Positions 20,567 through 32,844 of a DNA stretch of 64,000 nucleotides are shown here, one piece after another (positions within the stretch are counted from its first letter, which is position 1; every line of letters starts with the position of its first letter). This DNA is from Pleurodeles waltl (Eukaryota; Chordata; Amphibia; Caudata; Salamandridae). Under the pieces are notes generated by a model. The model was not told the DNA's origin. It searched no databases and saw nothing but the letters and a program-made list of their open reading frames with translations. The stretch covers positions 54,741,533 through 54,805,532 of the forward strand of contig NC_090444.1 of the NCBI RefSeq assembly GCF_031143425.1, given 5' to 3'. Made by a program: the position numbers and the translations under genes.

Positions 20567-23560
20567 TGTAGGAGGCTGGACTGGCTTGTAGTGAGTACCA
20601 AGGGGTACTTGCACCTTGCACCAGGCCCAGTTATCCCTTATTAGTGTATAGGGTGTCTAGCAGCTTAGGCTGATAGATAATGGTAGCTTAGCAGAGCAGC
20701 TTAGGCTGAACTAGGAGACGTGTGAAGCTACTACAGTACCACTTAGTGTCATATGCACAATATCATAAGAAAACACAATACACAGTTATACTAAAAATAA
20801 AGGTACTTTATTTTTATGACAATATGCCAAAGTATCTTAGAGTGTACCCTCAGTGAGAGGATAGGAAATATACACAAGATATATATACACAATAGCAAAA
20901 ATATGCAGTATAGTCTTAGAAAACAGTGCAAACAATGTATAGTTACAATAGGATGCAATGGGGAAACATAGGGATAAGGGCAACACAAACCATATACTCC
21001 AGAAGTGGAATGCGAACCACGAATGGACCCCAAACCTATGTGACCTTGTAGAGGGTCGCTGGGACTATTAGAAAATAGTGAGAGTTAGCAAAATAACCCT
21101 CCCCAAGACCCTGAAAAGTGAGTGCAAAGTGCACCAAAGTTCCCCTAAGGACAAAATAGTCGTGTTAGAGGGAAAATGCAAGGAAAACACAAATCAGCAA
21201 TGCAACAACGATGGATTCCTGACTGAGGGTACCTGTGGAACAAGGGGACCAAGTCCAAAAGTCACAAGCAGCTCGGAGATGGGCAGATGCCCAAGACATG
21301 CCAGCGGTTGGTGCAAAGAAGCTCTTACTAGGCTGAAGAACTGTGAATACTGCAGGAACGACAAGGGCTAGAGACTTCCCCTTTGGAGGATGGATCCCCC
21401 ACGCCTTGGAGAGTCGTGCAGAAGTGTTTTCCCGCCGGATGGACGCCAACAAGCCTTGCTACACGCAAATCGTGCGTTTGGCGTTTTTGGACGCTGCTGG
21501 GGCCCAGGAGGGACCAGGAGGTCGCAAATTGGACCTGCAGAGAGAGGGGACGTCGAGCAAGACAAAGAGCCCTCACTGAAGCAGGTAGCACCCGGAGAAG
21601 TGCCAGAAACAGGCACTACGAGGATGCGTGAAACGGTGCTCGCCGAAGTTGCACAAAGGAGTCCCACGTCGCCGGAGACCAACTTAGAAAGTCGTGCAAT
21701 GCAGGTTAGAGTGCCGTGGACCCAGGCTTGGCTGTGCACGAAGGATTTCCGCCGGAAGTGCACAGGGGCCGGAGTAGCTTGCAAATCGCGGTTCCCAGCA
21801 ATGCAGCCCAGCGAGGTGAGGCAAGGACTTACCTCCACCAAACTTGGGCTGAAGAGTCACTGGACTGTGGGGGTCACTTGGACGGTGTCGCTGGATTCAA
21901 GGGACCTCGCTCGTCGTGCTGAGAGGAGACCCAAGGGACCGGTAATGCAGCTTTTTGGTGCCTGCGGTTGCAGGGGGAAGATTCCTTCGACCCCCGGGAG
22001 ATTTCTTCGGAGCTTCTGGTGCAGAGAGGAGGCAGACTACCCCCACAGCATGCACAAGCAGGAAAACAGTCGAGAAGGCGGCAGGATCAGCGTTACAGAG
22101 TTGCAGTAGTCATCTTTGCTACTATGTTGCAGGTTTGCAGGCTTCCAGCGCGGTCAGCGGTCGATTCCTTATCAGAAGGTGAAGAGGGAGATGCAGAGGA
22201 ACTCGGCTGAGCTCATGCATTCGTTATCTAAAGTTTCCCCAGAGACAGAGACCCTAAATAGCCAGAAAAGAGGGTTTGGCTACCTAGGAGAGAGGAAAGG
22301 CTACTAACACCTGAAGGAGCCTATCACAAGGAGTCTCTGACGTCACCTGGTGGCACTGGCCACTCAGAGCAGTCCAGTGTGCCAGCAGCACCTCTGTTTC
22401 CAAGATGGCAGAGGTCTGGAGCACACTGGAGGAGCTCTGGACACCTCCCAGGGGAGGTGCAGGTCAGGGGAGTGGTCACTCCCCTTTCCTTTGTCCAGTT
22501 TCGCGCCAGAGCAGGGGCTAAGGGGTCCCTGAACCGGTGTAGACTGGCTTATGCAGAATTGGGCACATCTGTGCCCAACAAAGCATTTCCAGAGGCTGGG
22601 GGAGGCTACTCCTCCCCTGCCTTCACACCATTTTCCAAAGGGAGAGGGTGTCACACCCTCTCTCAGAGGAAGTTCTTTGTTCTGCCATCCTGGGCCAGGC
22701 CTGGCTGGACCCCAGGAGGGCAGCTGCCTGTCTGAGGGGTTGGCAGCAGCAGCAGCTGCAGAGAAACCCCAGGAAGGGCAGTCTGGCAGTACCAGGGTCT
22801 GTGCTACAGACCACTGGGATCATGGAATTGTACCAACAATGCCAGGATGGCATAGAGGGGGCAATTCCATGATCATAGACATGTTACATGGCCATATTCG
22901 GAGTTACCATGGTGAAGCTACATATAGGTAGTGACCTATATGTAGTGCACGCGTGTAATGGTGTCCCCGCACTCACAAAGTTCAGTGAATTGGCTCTGAA
23001 CAATGTGGGGGCACCTTGGCTAGTGCCAGGGTGCCCTCACACTAAGTAACTTTGCACCTAACCTTTACCAGGTAAAGGTTAGACATATAGGTGACTTATA
23101 AGTTACTTAAGTGCAGTGTAAAATGGCTGTGAAATAACGTGGACGTTATTTCACTCAGGCTGCAGTGGCAGGCCTGTGTAAGAATTGTCAGAGCTCCCTA
23201 TGGGTGGCAAAAGAAATGCTGCAGCCCATAGGGATCTCCTGGAACCCCAATACCCTGGGTACCTCAGTACCATATACTAGGGAATTATAAGGGTGTTCCA
23301 GTAAGCCAATGTAAATTGGTAAAAATGGTCACTAGCCTGTCAGTGACAATTTGGAAAGAAATGAGAGAGCATAACCACTGAGGTTCTGATTAGCAGAGCC
23401 TCAGTGAGACAGTTAGTCACTACACAGGTAACACATTCAGGCACACTTATGAGCACTGGGGCCCTGGGTTACCAGGGTCCCAGTGACACATACAACTAAA
23501 ACAACATATATACAGTGAAAAATGGGGGTAACATGCCAGGCAAGATGGTACTTTCCTACA
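20567..23560 (-). repeat. 5' LTR of the Gmr1-like element
   Basis: This 2994-bp LTR has the same termini and signals as the 3' LTR (AATAAA on the minus strand at 20812-20807). It is followed on the plus strand by ATAGA (23561-23565), the right target duplication. Transcription of the element would start within it and run toward lower coordinates. No TATA box was identified with confidence. Confidence 0.96.
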
Positions 23561-24250
23561 ATAGAGAAGAGCAGTATAGTCAGGAGTAGTATAGAGCAGA
23601 GCAGTGGAGTCAGGAGTGGTAAAGAGAGGAGCAGTAGAGTCAGGAGTGGTATAAATATGAGAAGTGGAATCAGGAGTGGTATAGGGAAGAGCAGTAGAGT
23701 CAGGAGTGGGATAGAGAAGAGATGTAGAGTGAAGCATGTGAAAGAGGAGCAGTTGAAAGAAGAATAAGAGAGCAAGGAGTAGAAGAAAGAACGGAAGAGG
23801 AAAGAACAGTAGAGAGAATAACAGTGGGCTGATGAACTGTACAGAGAAGATTGATGCTAGGAAACATGGTGAAAGAAGGAGAGATGGAGAAAAGAGCTGT
23901 AGAAAAACTTCTGGACAGCGAGGAGCACTAGAAAAGAGTGGTATAGAGAGGTCCAGTGGAGTCAGGAGTGGTACGTTGAAGTGAAGGGGTGAGGAGTGAT
24001 AGAAAAAAGAGTGGCAAGAAATAAGAGATTAAGGGCCAGATGTAGCAAAGGGTTTTTCCCATTCTGTGTCAATTGGAAAATGTGTTTGTACATATGGGCT
24101 AAGGCACATTAGAGAGAACAGCAATAGAAAGAATAGGGTAGAGTGGAGATCAGTAGAGCTATCAGCAGAATGGAGATGAGTGTACGTAGGACAGAAGTAA
24201 AATGAGGAGTGCTAGAGAAGAGCTGTAGACTGAGGAGTCACAGAGAAAAT
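23561..24250. repeat. 30-bp minisatellite, right part
   Basis: Six clear 30-bp units run to about 23740 (GCAGTAGAGTCAGGAGTGG core). They grade into degenerate GA-rich copies with scattered AGTAGAGTCAGGAG-like strings to about 24250. This is the continuation of the array at 12178-12310. Confidence 0.8.
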
Positions 24251-24533
24251 AGTGCGGGGGAAGACAAATAGGAGCAGTAGAAGAGGGAGGAGGATGATAT
24301 GAGAGGGAGGAAAGGGGTTCTATATGAGGCACGTTAATGTAACCTACAAGAGATGGTAGTTCAGCTGTGTGCAGTTTCTCTGAAGATATTGGAAGCTTTT
24401 TCTCCTTAGTTCCAAAGGAGTCAAGCAATCTATAAGGATAATTCAGTGTGAGGATCTGTGAACAGCCTGTGGCAGTTGTGCTGTTAGCTCAGGATGGCTG
24501 TGTTTTTAGTTCAATCCTGTTGGTGTTTTACAG

Positions 24534-24680
24534 ATGCACCACATCCGGGGACCTGCCCCAAAATACAATCTGCGTGCAATGTGCCCCTGCCTCCCCCAGA
24601 GTGCCACAGTGACACAGACTGTCCGAAGACTGAGAAGTGCTGCAACCTCTGCGGGAAAATATGTGTGTCTGCTGTGAGAG
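24534..24680 (+). CDS. WAP four-disulfide-core exon, intact
   Basis: A 147-nt phase 1-1 exon lies between TTTTACAG at its 5' edge and GTAAAG at its 3' edge. It encodes one WAP domain: PGTCP, then SAC, PEC, the conserved SDTDCP motif, EKCC, NLC and KIC, giving all eight cysteines. WAP domains are secreted, usually protease inhibitors of the elafin/SLPI type or antimicrobial; the inhibitory loop here is the Pro-rich NVPLPPP segment. It is more diverged from the other five exons than they are from one another. No signal-peptide exon was found upstream, although a poorly placed ATG at 24494 opens the same frame across the acceptor. The exon most likely belongs to a multi-exon gene of the cluster. 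Confidence 0.85.
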
Positions 24681-24814
24681 GTAAAGTATCTTCAAACAAT
24701 CTACCATCTTGGGGGTCTGGAGTCAGTTACTAAGCTCTACTGCTTCCTTTCCACATACAGCACCCAAAAACCTTTGAGTGAGTTGTTGGGATTTAGAAGA
24801 CCAACATTACAGAA

Positions 24815-25030
24815 TACTACATGAGATAGCATAACACGACATGACATAGCATAACATAACATTACATAAGATAAGATAAAATGACATGATATACCATAGC
24901 CTAAAATTACATTAAATAGAATCACATGGCATGACATAGCATAATACAACATTACATAAGATAGCATGACATGACATGACATAGCATTACATACCATTAC
25001 ATAAGATAAATGGCATGGCATAACATAACT
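24815..25030. repeat. Simple repeat, CATGACATAGCATAACATAA-like
   Basis: Degenerate tandem copies of a unit of 5-10 bp built from CATAA, CATGA and CATAG blocks; non-coding. Confidence 0.8.
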
Positions 25031-26391
25031 TTATAATTCTATTGGCCTCACATAATATGATTTCTTTCTCCTGCTGTTCTCATCTTTTTCTTGCTTTGCA
25101 CAATTTAAGGAGTATATATATGAGTGCACTTGAGTATGAATTAAAAACACAATTCAAAATTCTCGAGTATAAAGAACAAAAACCTTCTATTCCATATTAG
25201 CTTCCATTATTACACAGTGACAGTCACTACTGTGTAGTTATGATTCACACTACACTTTCCACAGAAAAAATATTTTTTTATTTGCCCATAAATGTGGCCT
25301 TTTTGGATGAGCGTGCGCCAAATTTGGCCTTTGCCTACTGCAGCGAGGTGAGGTCCAGGTTGTTACACTTCATGCAAACCTGTGCACATTAAAAAGGTTA
25401 AAGTGATAGGGAGTCAAAAAATGAGCTTTCCCATTTTAGATCCCATTATACATTTTGCTCTCAGTTACAACAACTGAACCTATTCACACTTTGAAAATGG
25501 ACATTTTCTGGGAAAGCATGCTCCTGTAAATCCTTTCAGTAGTTTTTGAGAGATTGACATTTAAAAAATATGCCAGTGAAATGGTTTGAAATTGTTTTGT
25601 ATATATTAGCCATTTGAAGTCACAATTTGGAAAAATGATTTCTGTCAACTAGATTGCCTGGTAAAGGGTATAATTTTTCCCTGAAAGTTTGATAATCACA
25701 ATTTTGTAAAAAAAAAAAACAACAAAAACGAAGCTGAGGAAAATTAATTTCTACAGAAATGGGAGGGCACTGTGAGACGTGCCACACTAAACTCCAGGTG
25801 GGTGCTCAGGGCTCTCTGAAACAAGCATTTGCAATGCAACAGGGTCTTGCATTCCTCTGAGTGAGAGTCATTAGCAGTTGTTAACTCCTAACCGGATTTT
25901 TCTTGCCGCATTAAATGGAAAAAAAACGCTCAATCAAGTTGCTTACAGTTCACTCGTAGTGAAACCTATCGGCAAAAGTGCAATTATCTACGTAACCATC
26001 AAAAGTGTAATTAACTATGTAACAGGGTCGATGTTATGTAAAGTGCTCGACTCCTGCCAAGAGAGATCACGCTGCGAAAAAAAGATAAAAAGTAGTCCAT
26101 AAACCTGACGGGAAACAGCGAGACTCGCATGTTTTCAGTACTTGGTCACTGCGCTCTAGAAGGGCTAGCCACCAGAAAAGGCATGACGTATGCGTGCCTT
26201 CCACTAATGAAAGCAAGCAGATTTTAACAGGCAAGCCCACGAACCAATGAAAGACACTGATGTGACATGGACGGGGCTCCAAGCCCTTTTCGAACTCCTA
26301 AATCGTCTCACAAGCGAAATGCATGAGCAAGCGCATGCGATGCAGGCTCGACCCTAACAAGAAAAACGAGGACACATTCAGGAAAAACTAA
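25031..26391. other. No gene recognised
   Basis: AT-rich sequence without recognisable coding, RNA or element termini. It lies between the WAP exon at 24534 and the MITE at 26392 and may be intronic or intergenic. Confidence 0.4.
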
Positions 26392-26872
26392 TGCCCAAAT
26401 TTAGGAAGGGCCTAGCGCCACCTAGTGTCACATTAGCATCATTGTTTGTGGTATGCGGAGGTAGATTGGCAAAAACTCTGTGCCCAATTTAGAAGGTGGT
26501 GCAATGCACGCATTGCACCACTTTGTAAATCTTTGCGCCACATTATGCCTCTGTCAGGCATAATGAATGCAAGGGGGGGGTGTTCCTCCATTAGGAGGCC
26601 CAGAAAAGTGGGATTCCACTGCGCCATTTTTCTCGTAATTTTAATGACTGCTCAGTGCAGGCATTAAATTGAGGCACACAATTGTTTTATAATGGGCCTC
26701 TATGAACTTTAGAGGATTAGTGCCAATCAGAAATTATGATGCTATTGATCCTAACGTGCGCTGTATCATTAATATGGCGCACACATGGTGGCATTAGGGG
26801 GGCGCAATTGGCACAAGATAAGTGGCCCTTCATTTAATGAAGCACCACTTTTCCTAAATCTGGGCCTAGGTG
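26392..26872. mobile_element. MITE with GCCCAAATTTAGGAA termini
   Basis: The left end (GCCCAAATTTAGGAAGGGCC) and the inverse of the right end (GGCCCAGATTTAGGAAAAG) match over about 15 bases. The interior has the ATGCATTGCACCACTTTGTAAAT and CATTATGCCT blocks common to the short non-autonomous elements of this window. Confidence 0.6.
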
Positions 26873-27161
26873 CACTAATGTAAAATTTTGATTTTCTGAC
26901 CCGGGCAGTTGCTGAAGGTCAGGCCAAAGATCAAACCTTCTGGGCAACTCGTAGTGTGCTCATCGAAACGCAGTGATGAAGGGTTGATGGCAGGTGAATG
27001 AAATACATAAAAAAAAAACTTTAAAAAAACTAGCAATTCACAGAAAAACACACAGTTAAAGGTTGCTCATGTTTCAGTGAATACAAAACCATGAAACCAC
27101 TGAAATTTGCTATTTATGCTAAGCACTGCAGACACGCCATACCTCACACCATATTCCTTGT

Positions 27162-27241
27162 TGTACCCGTTTGCTGAGGGAGCTTGATTAAAAGCTTTTG
27201 GAAAAAAGCTTTTAATCAAGCTCCCTCAGCAAACGGGTACA
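27162..27241. repeat. Perfect 38-bp inverted repeat with 4-nt loop
   Basis: Arms 27162-27199 and 27204-27241 are exactly complementary; the spacer is GGAA. The arms start TGTACCCGTTTGCTGAGG and contain an AAGCTT-type AT-rich inner stem. It could be a cruciform-forming palindrome, the core of a foldback element or a hairpin transcript. Nothing beyond the arms is clearly symmetric. Confidence 0.95.
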
Positions 27242-27384
27242 CTGGGTGTGGCACATGTCACAATGTGCATTGCCCACATTGCATGCAAAACAGTGGAATT
27301 TCAGGCATTTTAAAGGACTCTAATCACTGAAATACACCTGACCTGTCACTGTGTTTTCTTCAGTGAGTAACTAATGGAAGCCTC

Positions 27385-27685
27385 CCTTTAACACCTGTTC
27401 TGAGCGGGCATTAAACGTGTCAAAAACAATGACACGTAAAAATCTCTTGACTTTCTTTGCAGAATTCTTTTGCCTCCGCTAACAGGGGAATGCCCCCTTT
27501 GCATACATCATGCCTGGTGCAGGCATAGTATTGTGCAAAAGGTTGCAAAGTGGTGCAATGCATGCATTGCGCCATTTTGTAAATATGGCGCAGCGTTTTT
27601 GGCCTTCTAATGCCACATTATTTTAAAAAGAATTATGCTAATGTGGCATTAGAATGGTGCTAGGAGCTACTAAATGTCCCTTAGA
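27385..27685. mobile_element. MITE fragment
   Basis: It contains the common blocks CAGGGGAATGCCCCCTTTGC, GCATGCATTGCGCC and a right side with GCTAATGTGGC, but the left terminal repeat is missing. Confidence 0.5.
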
Positions 27686-28425
27686 CTTTTGGTCTAAGTT
27701 TACCTTTGTGAATCGGGGCAATGGTGTGGTATCAGAACATAGCTCGCAGGTAGGGTTGCCACCTAGCCGGTTCTCACCTAAATCACCTAATGCCGGTATT
27801 TTTCACCCTTATCTAGACACACATCAAACAGCACACACAAATAGAAAGCCTTTTTACATGTGCTAATGATCCCTGGCTAACTATTAAAGTAAACAAAGGC
27901 AGAAAGTTATGTTACAAGTGAATTCATACGCTGTTGTTTGCAGTCCTATTTGGTGTCACTTCCGGGTCTTTGGAGATTCTGAAAGCAACAACACTGCACT
28001 CAGGAAATTGTCTGGCGGGGGTATCAAGCCTTAACGTCATTTAGGGGTCACCAGGGGTGTATGTGAAAGTCATAATATATTCATCAATCCTTCATTCCCT
28101 CCATACGATTCTGTGAGAAATAGCAGAATTAGGCCAGACTCATCCTTTCACTAGATGTGTCTATTAATGGAACGTCAAGATATATATATCATACCTAATC
28201 TACTATGAGGGGGACCCAGAAGTGCATAAGTGGATCCCACCATAACTTACTTAAGTAGGATTGTTTACTTATGTATGTAACATAATTCCCTATTTTAGAG
28301 GTCACACCTTCTTATGCATGTGAGTTGAAAGATAAAAATAATGAAAAACAATCTCACTCACATGTATGCATGCCAAGTGCATAATGGGCACATCACACCT
28401 CACACGTATTCATTACACTGCCAGC
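27686..28425. other. No gene recognised
   Basis: No coding frame with splice or domain support and no element ends are seen before block A begins. Confidence 0.4.
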
Positions 28426-28767
28426 AAAAAAGTAATAGCACAAAACAGTGTTAAAAGATAAGGAATTCCATACATACAATGTGTTACTCTACTATCTTCC
28501 ATACGACAGGGGTGTGTCTAACTGGGACTGTGATGAATGTCTGCTGTGATGTACACATATCTTGAGTTACGATGTTAGTAATTTCAACCAGGGCATAACA
28601 CTGATAAGTCTTTCTCATTTTCTAAGCAATTCTGAGACTTATAGGATGCTTTTCCTACTGAAAATCTGTGGGTGACGGAATTGTGTAGTTCGCATGTGAA
28701 ATCCACAGCTGATTACTTTGCATCATAAAGTCATGAACTATCTCTGCAAATGTTGTTTTATTAACAG

Positions 28768-28911
28768 AGAAGTCTGGTGTGTGCCCTACAGTTATATAAA
28801 CCTGCATGATCAGTCCTCTGCCCAGAACATGCAACAGTGACAGCAACTGTTTTGGGGTCAAAAAGTGCTGCCAGCATGGCTGTGGCTTTGGGTGCAGAGA
28901 CCCTTTGACAG
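28768..28911 (+). pseudogene. WAP exon with in-frame stop
   Basis: A 144-nt exon with good acceptor (AACAG) and donor (CAG|GTACAG), nearly identical to the exon at 48343. The codon run after the first conserved CPTV contains TAA at 28797-28799, replacing a lysine-tyrosine region, so the domain would stop after its first cysteine. The rest still encodes CNSDSNCFG, KKCCQHGC and GFGC. It is an inactivated member of the secreted WAP cluster unless the exon is skipped; skipping would preserve frame because it is phase 1-1. Confidence 0.85.
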
Positions 28912-29514
28912 GTACAGTACTAGTACAAACCTGTCTATGAACAGGGCACAGATTCACTGCTCTGATCCTATTACAGCTTGTTAGATAATGTGATGTTCAC
29001 ACCATAGAGATCTCTTTGGAAACTCCAAGCTGAATACCAGTGGTCCATAACATAACCTTAAATTTACAAAAGTTCTAAGAAATGTACTAAGTGTATGCCT
29101 CATTATAGCCCCATTTTAGAGATCACATGGACATCGTACATGCTGTATTGCTCACTCTTAAAATGTACTCTTTACCATTCCAAAACAGTTATCAGTAGAA
29201 GCCCTGCATTGTATGTGGGGCTCTTGTTAGAAGGAATCACAAATGTTTCTTTATTTAACTACACGACTTGCATCTGGTGTAGGATCCTTCTACAGCAATG
29301 AAAAGATCTGAACCACAGCAAAGAGTGGTACTAAGCAAGGCAGGGAGAAGGAAGAAACTGCCAAATTAAGCGACAGTGCCCAATCCTATATTACAGAATG
29401 AATCACATGGCAATCTACCCCACTCATAAAGCAGTGATTCCTTCTCAGAAACATGCAACTACCGGCAGAACTCACCTCAGATGAGAGAAACTGCTGAGCA
29501 AAAAAGTGACAGCC

Positions 29515-29874
29515 TCAATCCAGCCCCAATCCAGCCAGCAACGCAGGGCCATTGCACTCAGTCAGCAGTAGAGTTGAATTGCCATCGTAAGGATAGGCAT
29601 CGATCATGTGATGCCCAACAGATAGAGCCATATTGACCTTTGAAGAAGAATCATCACTGATCCGTGCAACCTCATAAACTGGCAAGTGCCCATGCAATAA
29701 AAAGAACAAACTATCTTGGAGGGAAATAAGAGAGAATTTCGGTCCAGCACACGTCTTCCCAGTCAATACTGTGCTTAGCAAACAAGAAGTGCTGTTCTGT
29801 AAAGAAGTCAGATTAGCCAAACTATGGTAAAAAGGTCCCTTCAGTTTCACAGGAGTAGCCTTTATAGGATGCAC
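29515..29874 (-). CDS. Unassigned ORF (119 aa), conserved in block B
   Basis: The frame encodes 119 residues with hydrophobic patches (LFFLLHG, LLLTEC, ALLAGLG) and no domain I recognise. Its counterpart at 49090-49434 remains open, with a few substitutions and an in-frame 15-bp deletion. Both copies are recent duplicates, so openness alone is weak evidence of selection. It may be a fragment of an old element's gene. No start or splice context supports it strongly. Confidence 0.25.
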   Translation of the reverse strand: MHPIKATPVKLKGPFYHSLANLTSLQNSTSCLLSTVLTGKTCAGPKFSLISLQDSLFFLLHGHLPVYEVARISDDSSSKVNMALSVGHHMIDAYPYDGNSTLLLTECNGPALLAGLGLD

Positions 29875-30524
29875 AGTACCTCACCCACCAATGCTGTATG
29901 CTTCAGTATCAGGTCATCAACATTGTGGGGTCTATGGATCCCCAGACTACTCCTGGTCACAGGTTTATCCTCTTTGTCGGAGGGGAGCTCCAATAATCAA
30001 CACAGCCACCAGGGGGCTCTTCTACAGAGATCTTTTCCTGTCTGTTTGTCTGATGGTGTTCAGTCTGAAAACAGTCATTCTTTCGTGCTGTGAGTGCAGA
30101 TCAGGGTGGTGCCAATAAATAAAATGAACATCCAAATCAGTGTTATTCCGGGTGGATGTCCTTGTTAAGGTAAAAGAAAGTCTAACATCTGGGATGAGGA
30201 CTGTCCCAGTGTTCAGTATGTAGCCAAAATGTGTCCTAGAGGGTCAATGGCAATTCATCAGGACCATAGTCAAAAACATCTCATCTACTATGGGGGACAA
30301 CCCAAGGGGCAGAAATGGTGCCCTCTGTAAGTAACTTAAATACAATGGTTTACTTATATATATATGACATAACCCCCCATTTTGAGGGGTTACGTTGTTT
30401 TATGCATTTTACCTGAAAGCTAAACATTACAACAAATAAACAACACATATTAAAAACCTGCAATATTGTTTTGTGCTTTAAAATCTGTACCGTGTCACCA
30501 AATTGCATGCACATGTGTGCATGT

Positions 30525-31013
30525 GAAGGTGGATATTTACAAGAAAGTGGTGCATCAGTCCTGATGTGCCACTCTTCTTGCTTCACCCTTGCCCCACCTA
30601 ACGACACCATGGTTGTGCCTTATTTAGAATGCGGCGCACCCTGGCGGTCGTTAGCACAACATCGTCACAATTCTTGACACTGTAGCGGCGCTTTCCTGTA
30701 CTAGCGTGAATAGCGACAATAGTGCAGCAAAGCAAAGGCAGACCCATGGGTGGGTCATTTGAATGCGTGCCTTGAGCAGGCATTAAAAATGATGGAAAAA
30801 ATGGTGCAGTGAAATGATGTAAATTTCACTGCACCATTTTTTTGGGCCTTCCTGCACAGAAACACCCCCTTGCATACATTATGTCTGGCGCAGGCATAAT
30901 GGGGCGCATGGGGTTACAAAGTGGCGCAATGCGTGCATTTCACTACTTTGTAAATATGGCGCGGGGCAAAGGCAATGATGCTATGGCGGTGCTAAGGTAG
31001 CACAATGTGCCCC
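30525..31013. mobile_element. MITE (ATGCATTGCGCC-block family), block A copy
   Basis: The region carries the shared internal blocks: a GTGAAATTTACATCATTTCACTGC-like inverted repeat near 30800-30835, CATTATGTCTGGCGCAGGC and CTTTGTAAATATGGCGC. It ends near ATGTGCCCCTTAG. The block B copy is 50085-50573. The exact left end is uncertain. Confidence 0.6.
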
Positions 31014-31440
31014 TTAGTGTCATAGTGGGCACAGAACAGCACACTTAACACAATGACGAATGTGAACTCCTAATGGTTCAGAGTCATGATACAAGTGGTA
31101 AGGAAAATATATCAGTTGCGTACCCATTTCCCACGTTTTTTTAGAGCCCCTGGGTACAAATGGATGTAAACTCCCTTGCCGCTATAAGCGGATCGATACA
31201 AGGATTACTGAAGGGTAATATAGAGGGAAATACTCTTTTGGCAGTTTGAGTTCTCTGATTCACTTATTTGCTAATTGTTAATCTTTGCTGAGTACCTGCC
31301 CACATCCACAAACATAAACATGGGTTGCAGCAGGGTGGTTGGCTTTTTTATGGAGACTGAGGCCAATGCAGATAGCAGTGCATTGAGTCACCGCATGAGT
31401 GTGTAACTTATTTATGCTTGGGAATGTTCCAGCGCATCTA

Positions 31441-31927
31441 GGGGCAGATTTATGGAAAGTGGTGCTGCTCCTTAGCGCCCCCTACCGCTACCATGTGTGC
31501 ACCATATTTAAAATACGTGGCACCATGGCGCAGAGTAGGGGGCAATAGCGTCATTTTTCATGACGCTATTGATGTACTCTGCAGGAGTAGCACCAAAATA
31601 TTGGCCCTACACCTGCAGAGTATATAGGGGACCATTATAAATAATAGAAGCCCCCTTTTACCGCCTGCTTTGAGCAGGCATTAAAAGTGGCGTACAAAAT
31701 AACGCAAGGAAATCTCTTTGATTCTTAGGCCATTTTTCCGCCCCCTTTCTAACAGGAGAAGGACCCCGTTGCGTACATTATGCCTTGCACAGGCATAATG
31801 TAGCAGAAAGAGTTACAAACTTTGTAAACAAGAAGCTAGGATTTTGACCTTGTTGGGCGACATTAGTGTAAATAAAAATTACGCTAATGTGGCGCATAGT
31901 GGCGCTAGGGGATTATAAATATGCCCC
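31441..31927. mobile_element. MITE with verified 3-bp target duplication CTA
   Basis: This 487-bp element starts GGGGCAGATTTATGG and ends TATAAATATGCCCC. It is flanked by CTA at 31438-31440 and 31928-31930. The paralogue at about 7010 has the uninterrupted target (AATCTA then GTATGTAAC). A 3-bp duplication fits PIF/Harbinger-type non-autonomous elements, though CTA is not the usual TWA. Confidence 0.85.
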
Positions 31928-32603
31928 CTACTATGTAACTCCATGCACTGAGTTATAAAAACCTGTTCAGCTCTAAAAGGCAACAGGTTGGTATTTTTGA
32001 GTGCCATCTTTGAAATGACAAGGGCCATATGAAAATGCATTTTGGCATATTTATGCTGCTGTGATGTGTCTATAGTGCATTACTTTTCGAAGTCGGAGGG
32101 TATGTGAGTTTCAAGTGCGATTGGAGTAACATAACAAATAAAATCTGCCCTCAGTATTACACATAAACATCAGTACATGTTGATGGCGTTCCAGCCTTGA
32201 CCTGTAGCCACTCCAACACCACCCACAGCCAAAGGCCATGCATGGCCAGGGGTTGGCTGCCACATGTGGTTGGGTGCAGGGCCTGCCCACAGACCAGGCC
32301 CTATGGCCAACCTCTGCCATGCATAGTCTAACACTGTGGTTGGCCATCTCTGGGGAGGGTTGGGTGCTAGACCTGGCCCAGGCCAAAAGGTAGAGATGGG
32401 TCATACATGACAAAGGTAGTTAGATTTTAACTTAACATTTAAAAAAAACGTAGAAATGCAGTGAAAAAACACTACCATTTATAAACAATAAAACTCTGAA
32501 ACACACCAGATATACGTAACTGACATAAGTAAGACCTCTGTGATGCGCTTCTTATGACCTCACAAATTACATCAATAATGGAATCTGAAATCTATGGCAG
32601 CAA

Positions 32604-32620
32604 AAGTTATATATATATAC

Positions 32621-32668
<48 letters not shown>
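32604..32668. repeat. (AT)n microsatellite
   Basis: A long uninterrupted AT dinucleotide run. The corresponding place in block B (about 53728) has only a short ATATATATA, so the tract expanded in block A or shrank in B. Confidence 0.95.
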
Positions 32669-32671
<3 letters not shown>

Positions 32672-32844
32672 AGTTACATATAACAGACACATTTCAGTTT
32701 TTTTAGTTTTTAAATTGAACTATCTACCTCATTTGTTACTCCACATCGTGAAGTTCTCATGTGAAATAGAATTGGTGATATTTGTCTGCTGATAAATTTG
32801 CATCATCATCTCATTTGATTTGCCTGCAAATGTTTTACTTACTA

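Larger units (their letters stand above)
12311..23560 (-). mobile_element. Complete Gmr1-like Ty3/gypsy retrotransposon
   Basis: This 11250-bp element on the minus strand comprises two LTRs of 2995 and 2994 bp, a primer-binding site, a single gag-pol ORF and a polypurine tract. It is flanked by the 5-bp duplication ATAGA (12306-12310 and 23561-23565). The LTR termini are TGTAGG and CCTACA. The pol domain order is protease, integrase, reverse transcriptase, RNase H, which is the diagnostic order of Gmr1-like elements; other Ty3/gypsy groups have integrase last. The LTRs differ at about 18 positions by my count (about 0.6%), so insertion is recent. With all catalytic motifs intact, it may still be autonomous. 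Confidence 0.96.

Noticed and set aside
21390..22109. 239-codon plus-strand open frame in the 5' LTR (shorter, shifted version at 13134-13667)
   Set aside because: Antisense to the element, no domain, broken by the 1-bp indel in the other LTR; explained by the CpG-rich composition.
24494..24533. ATG and hydrophobic stretch upstream of the WAP exon considered as a signal-peptide start
   Set aside because: It crosses a strong TTTTACAG acceptor and lacks a clear signal-peptide pattern; probably intron sequence read through.
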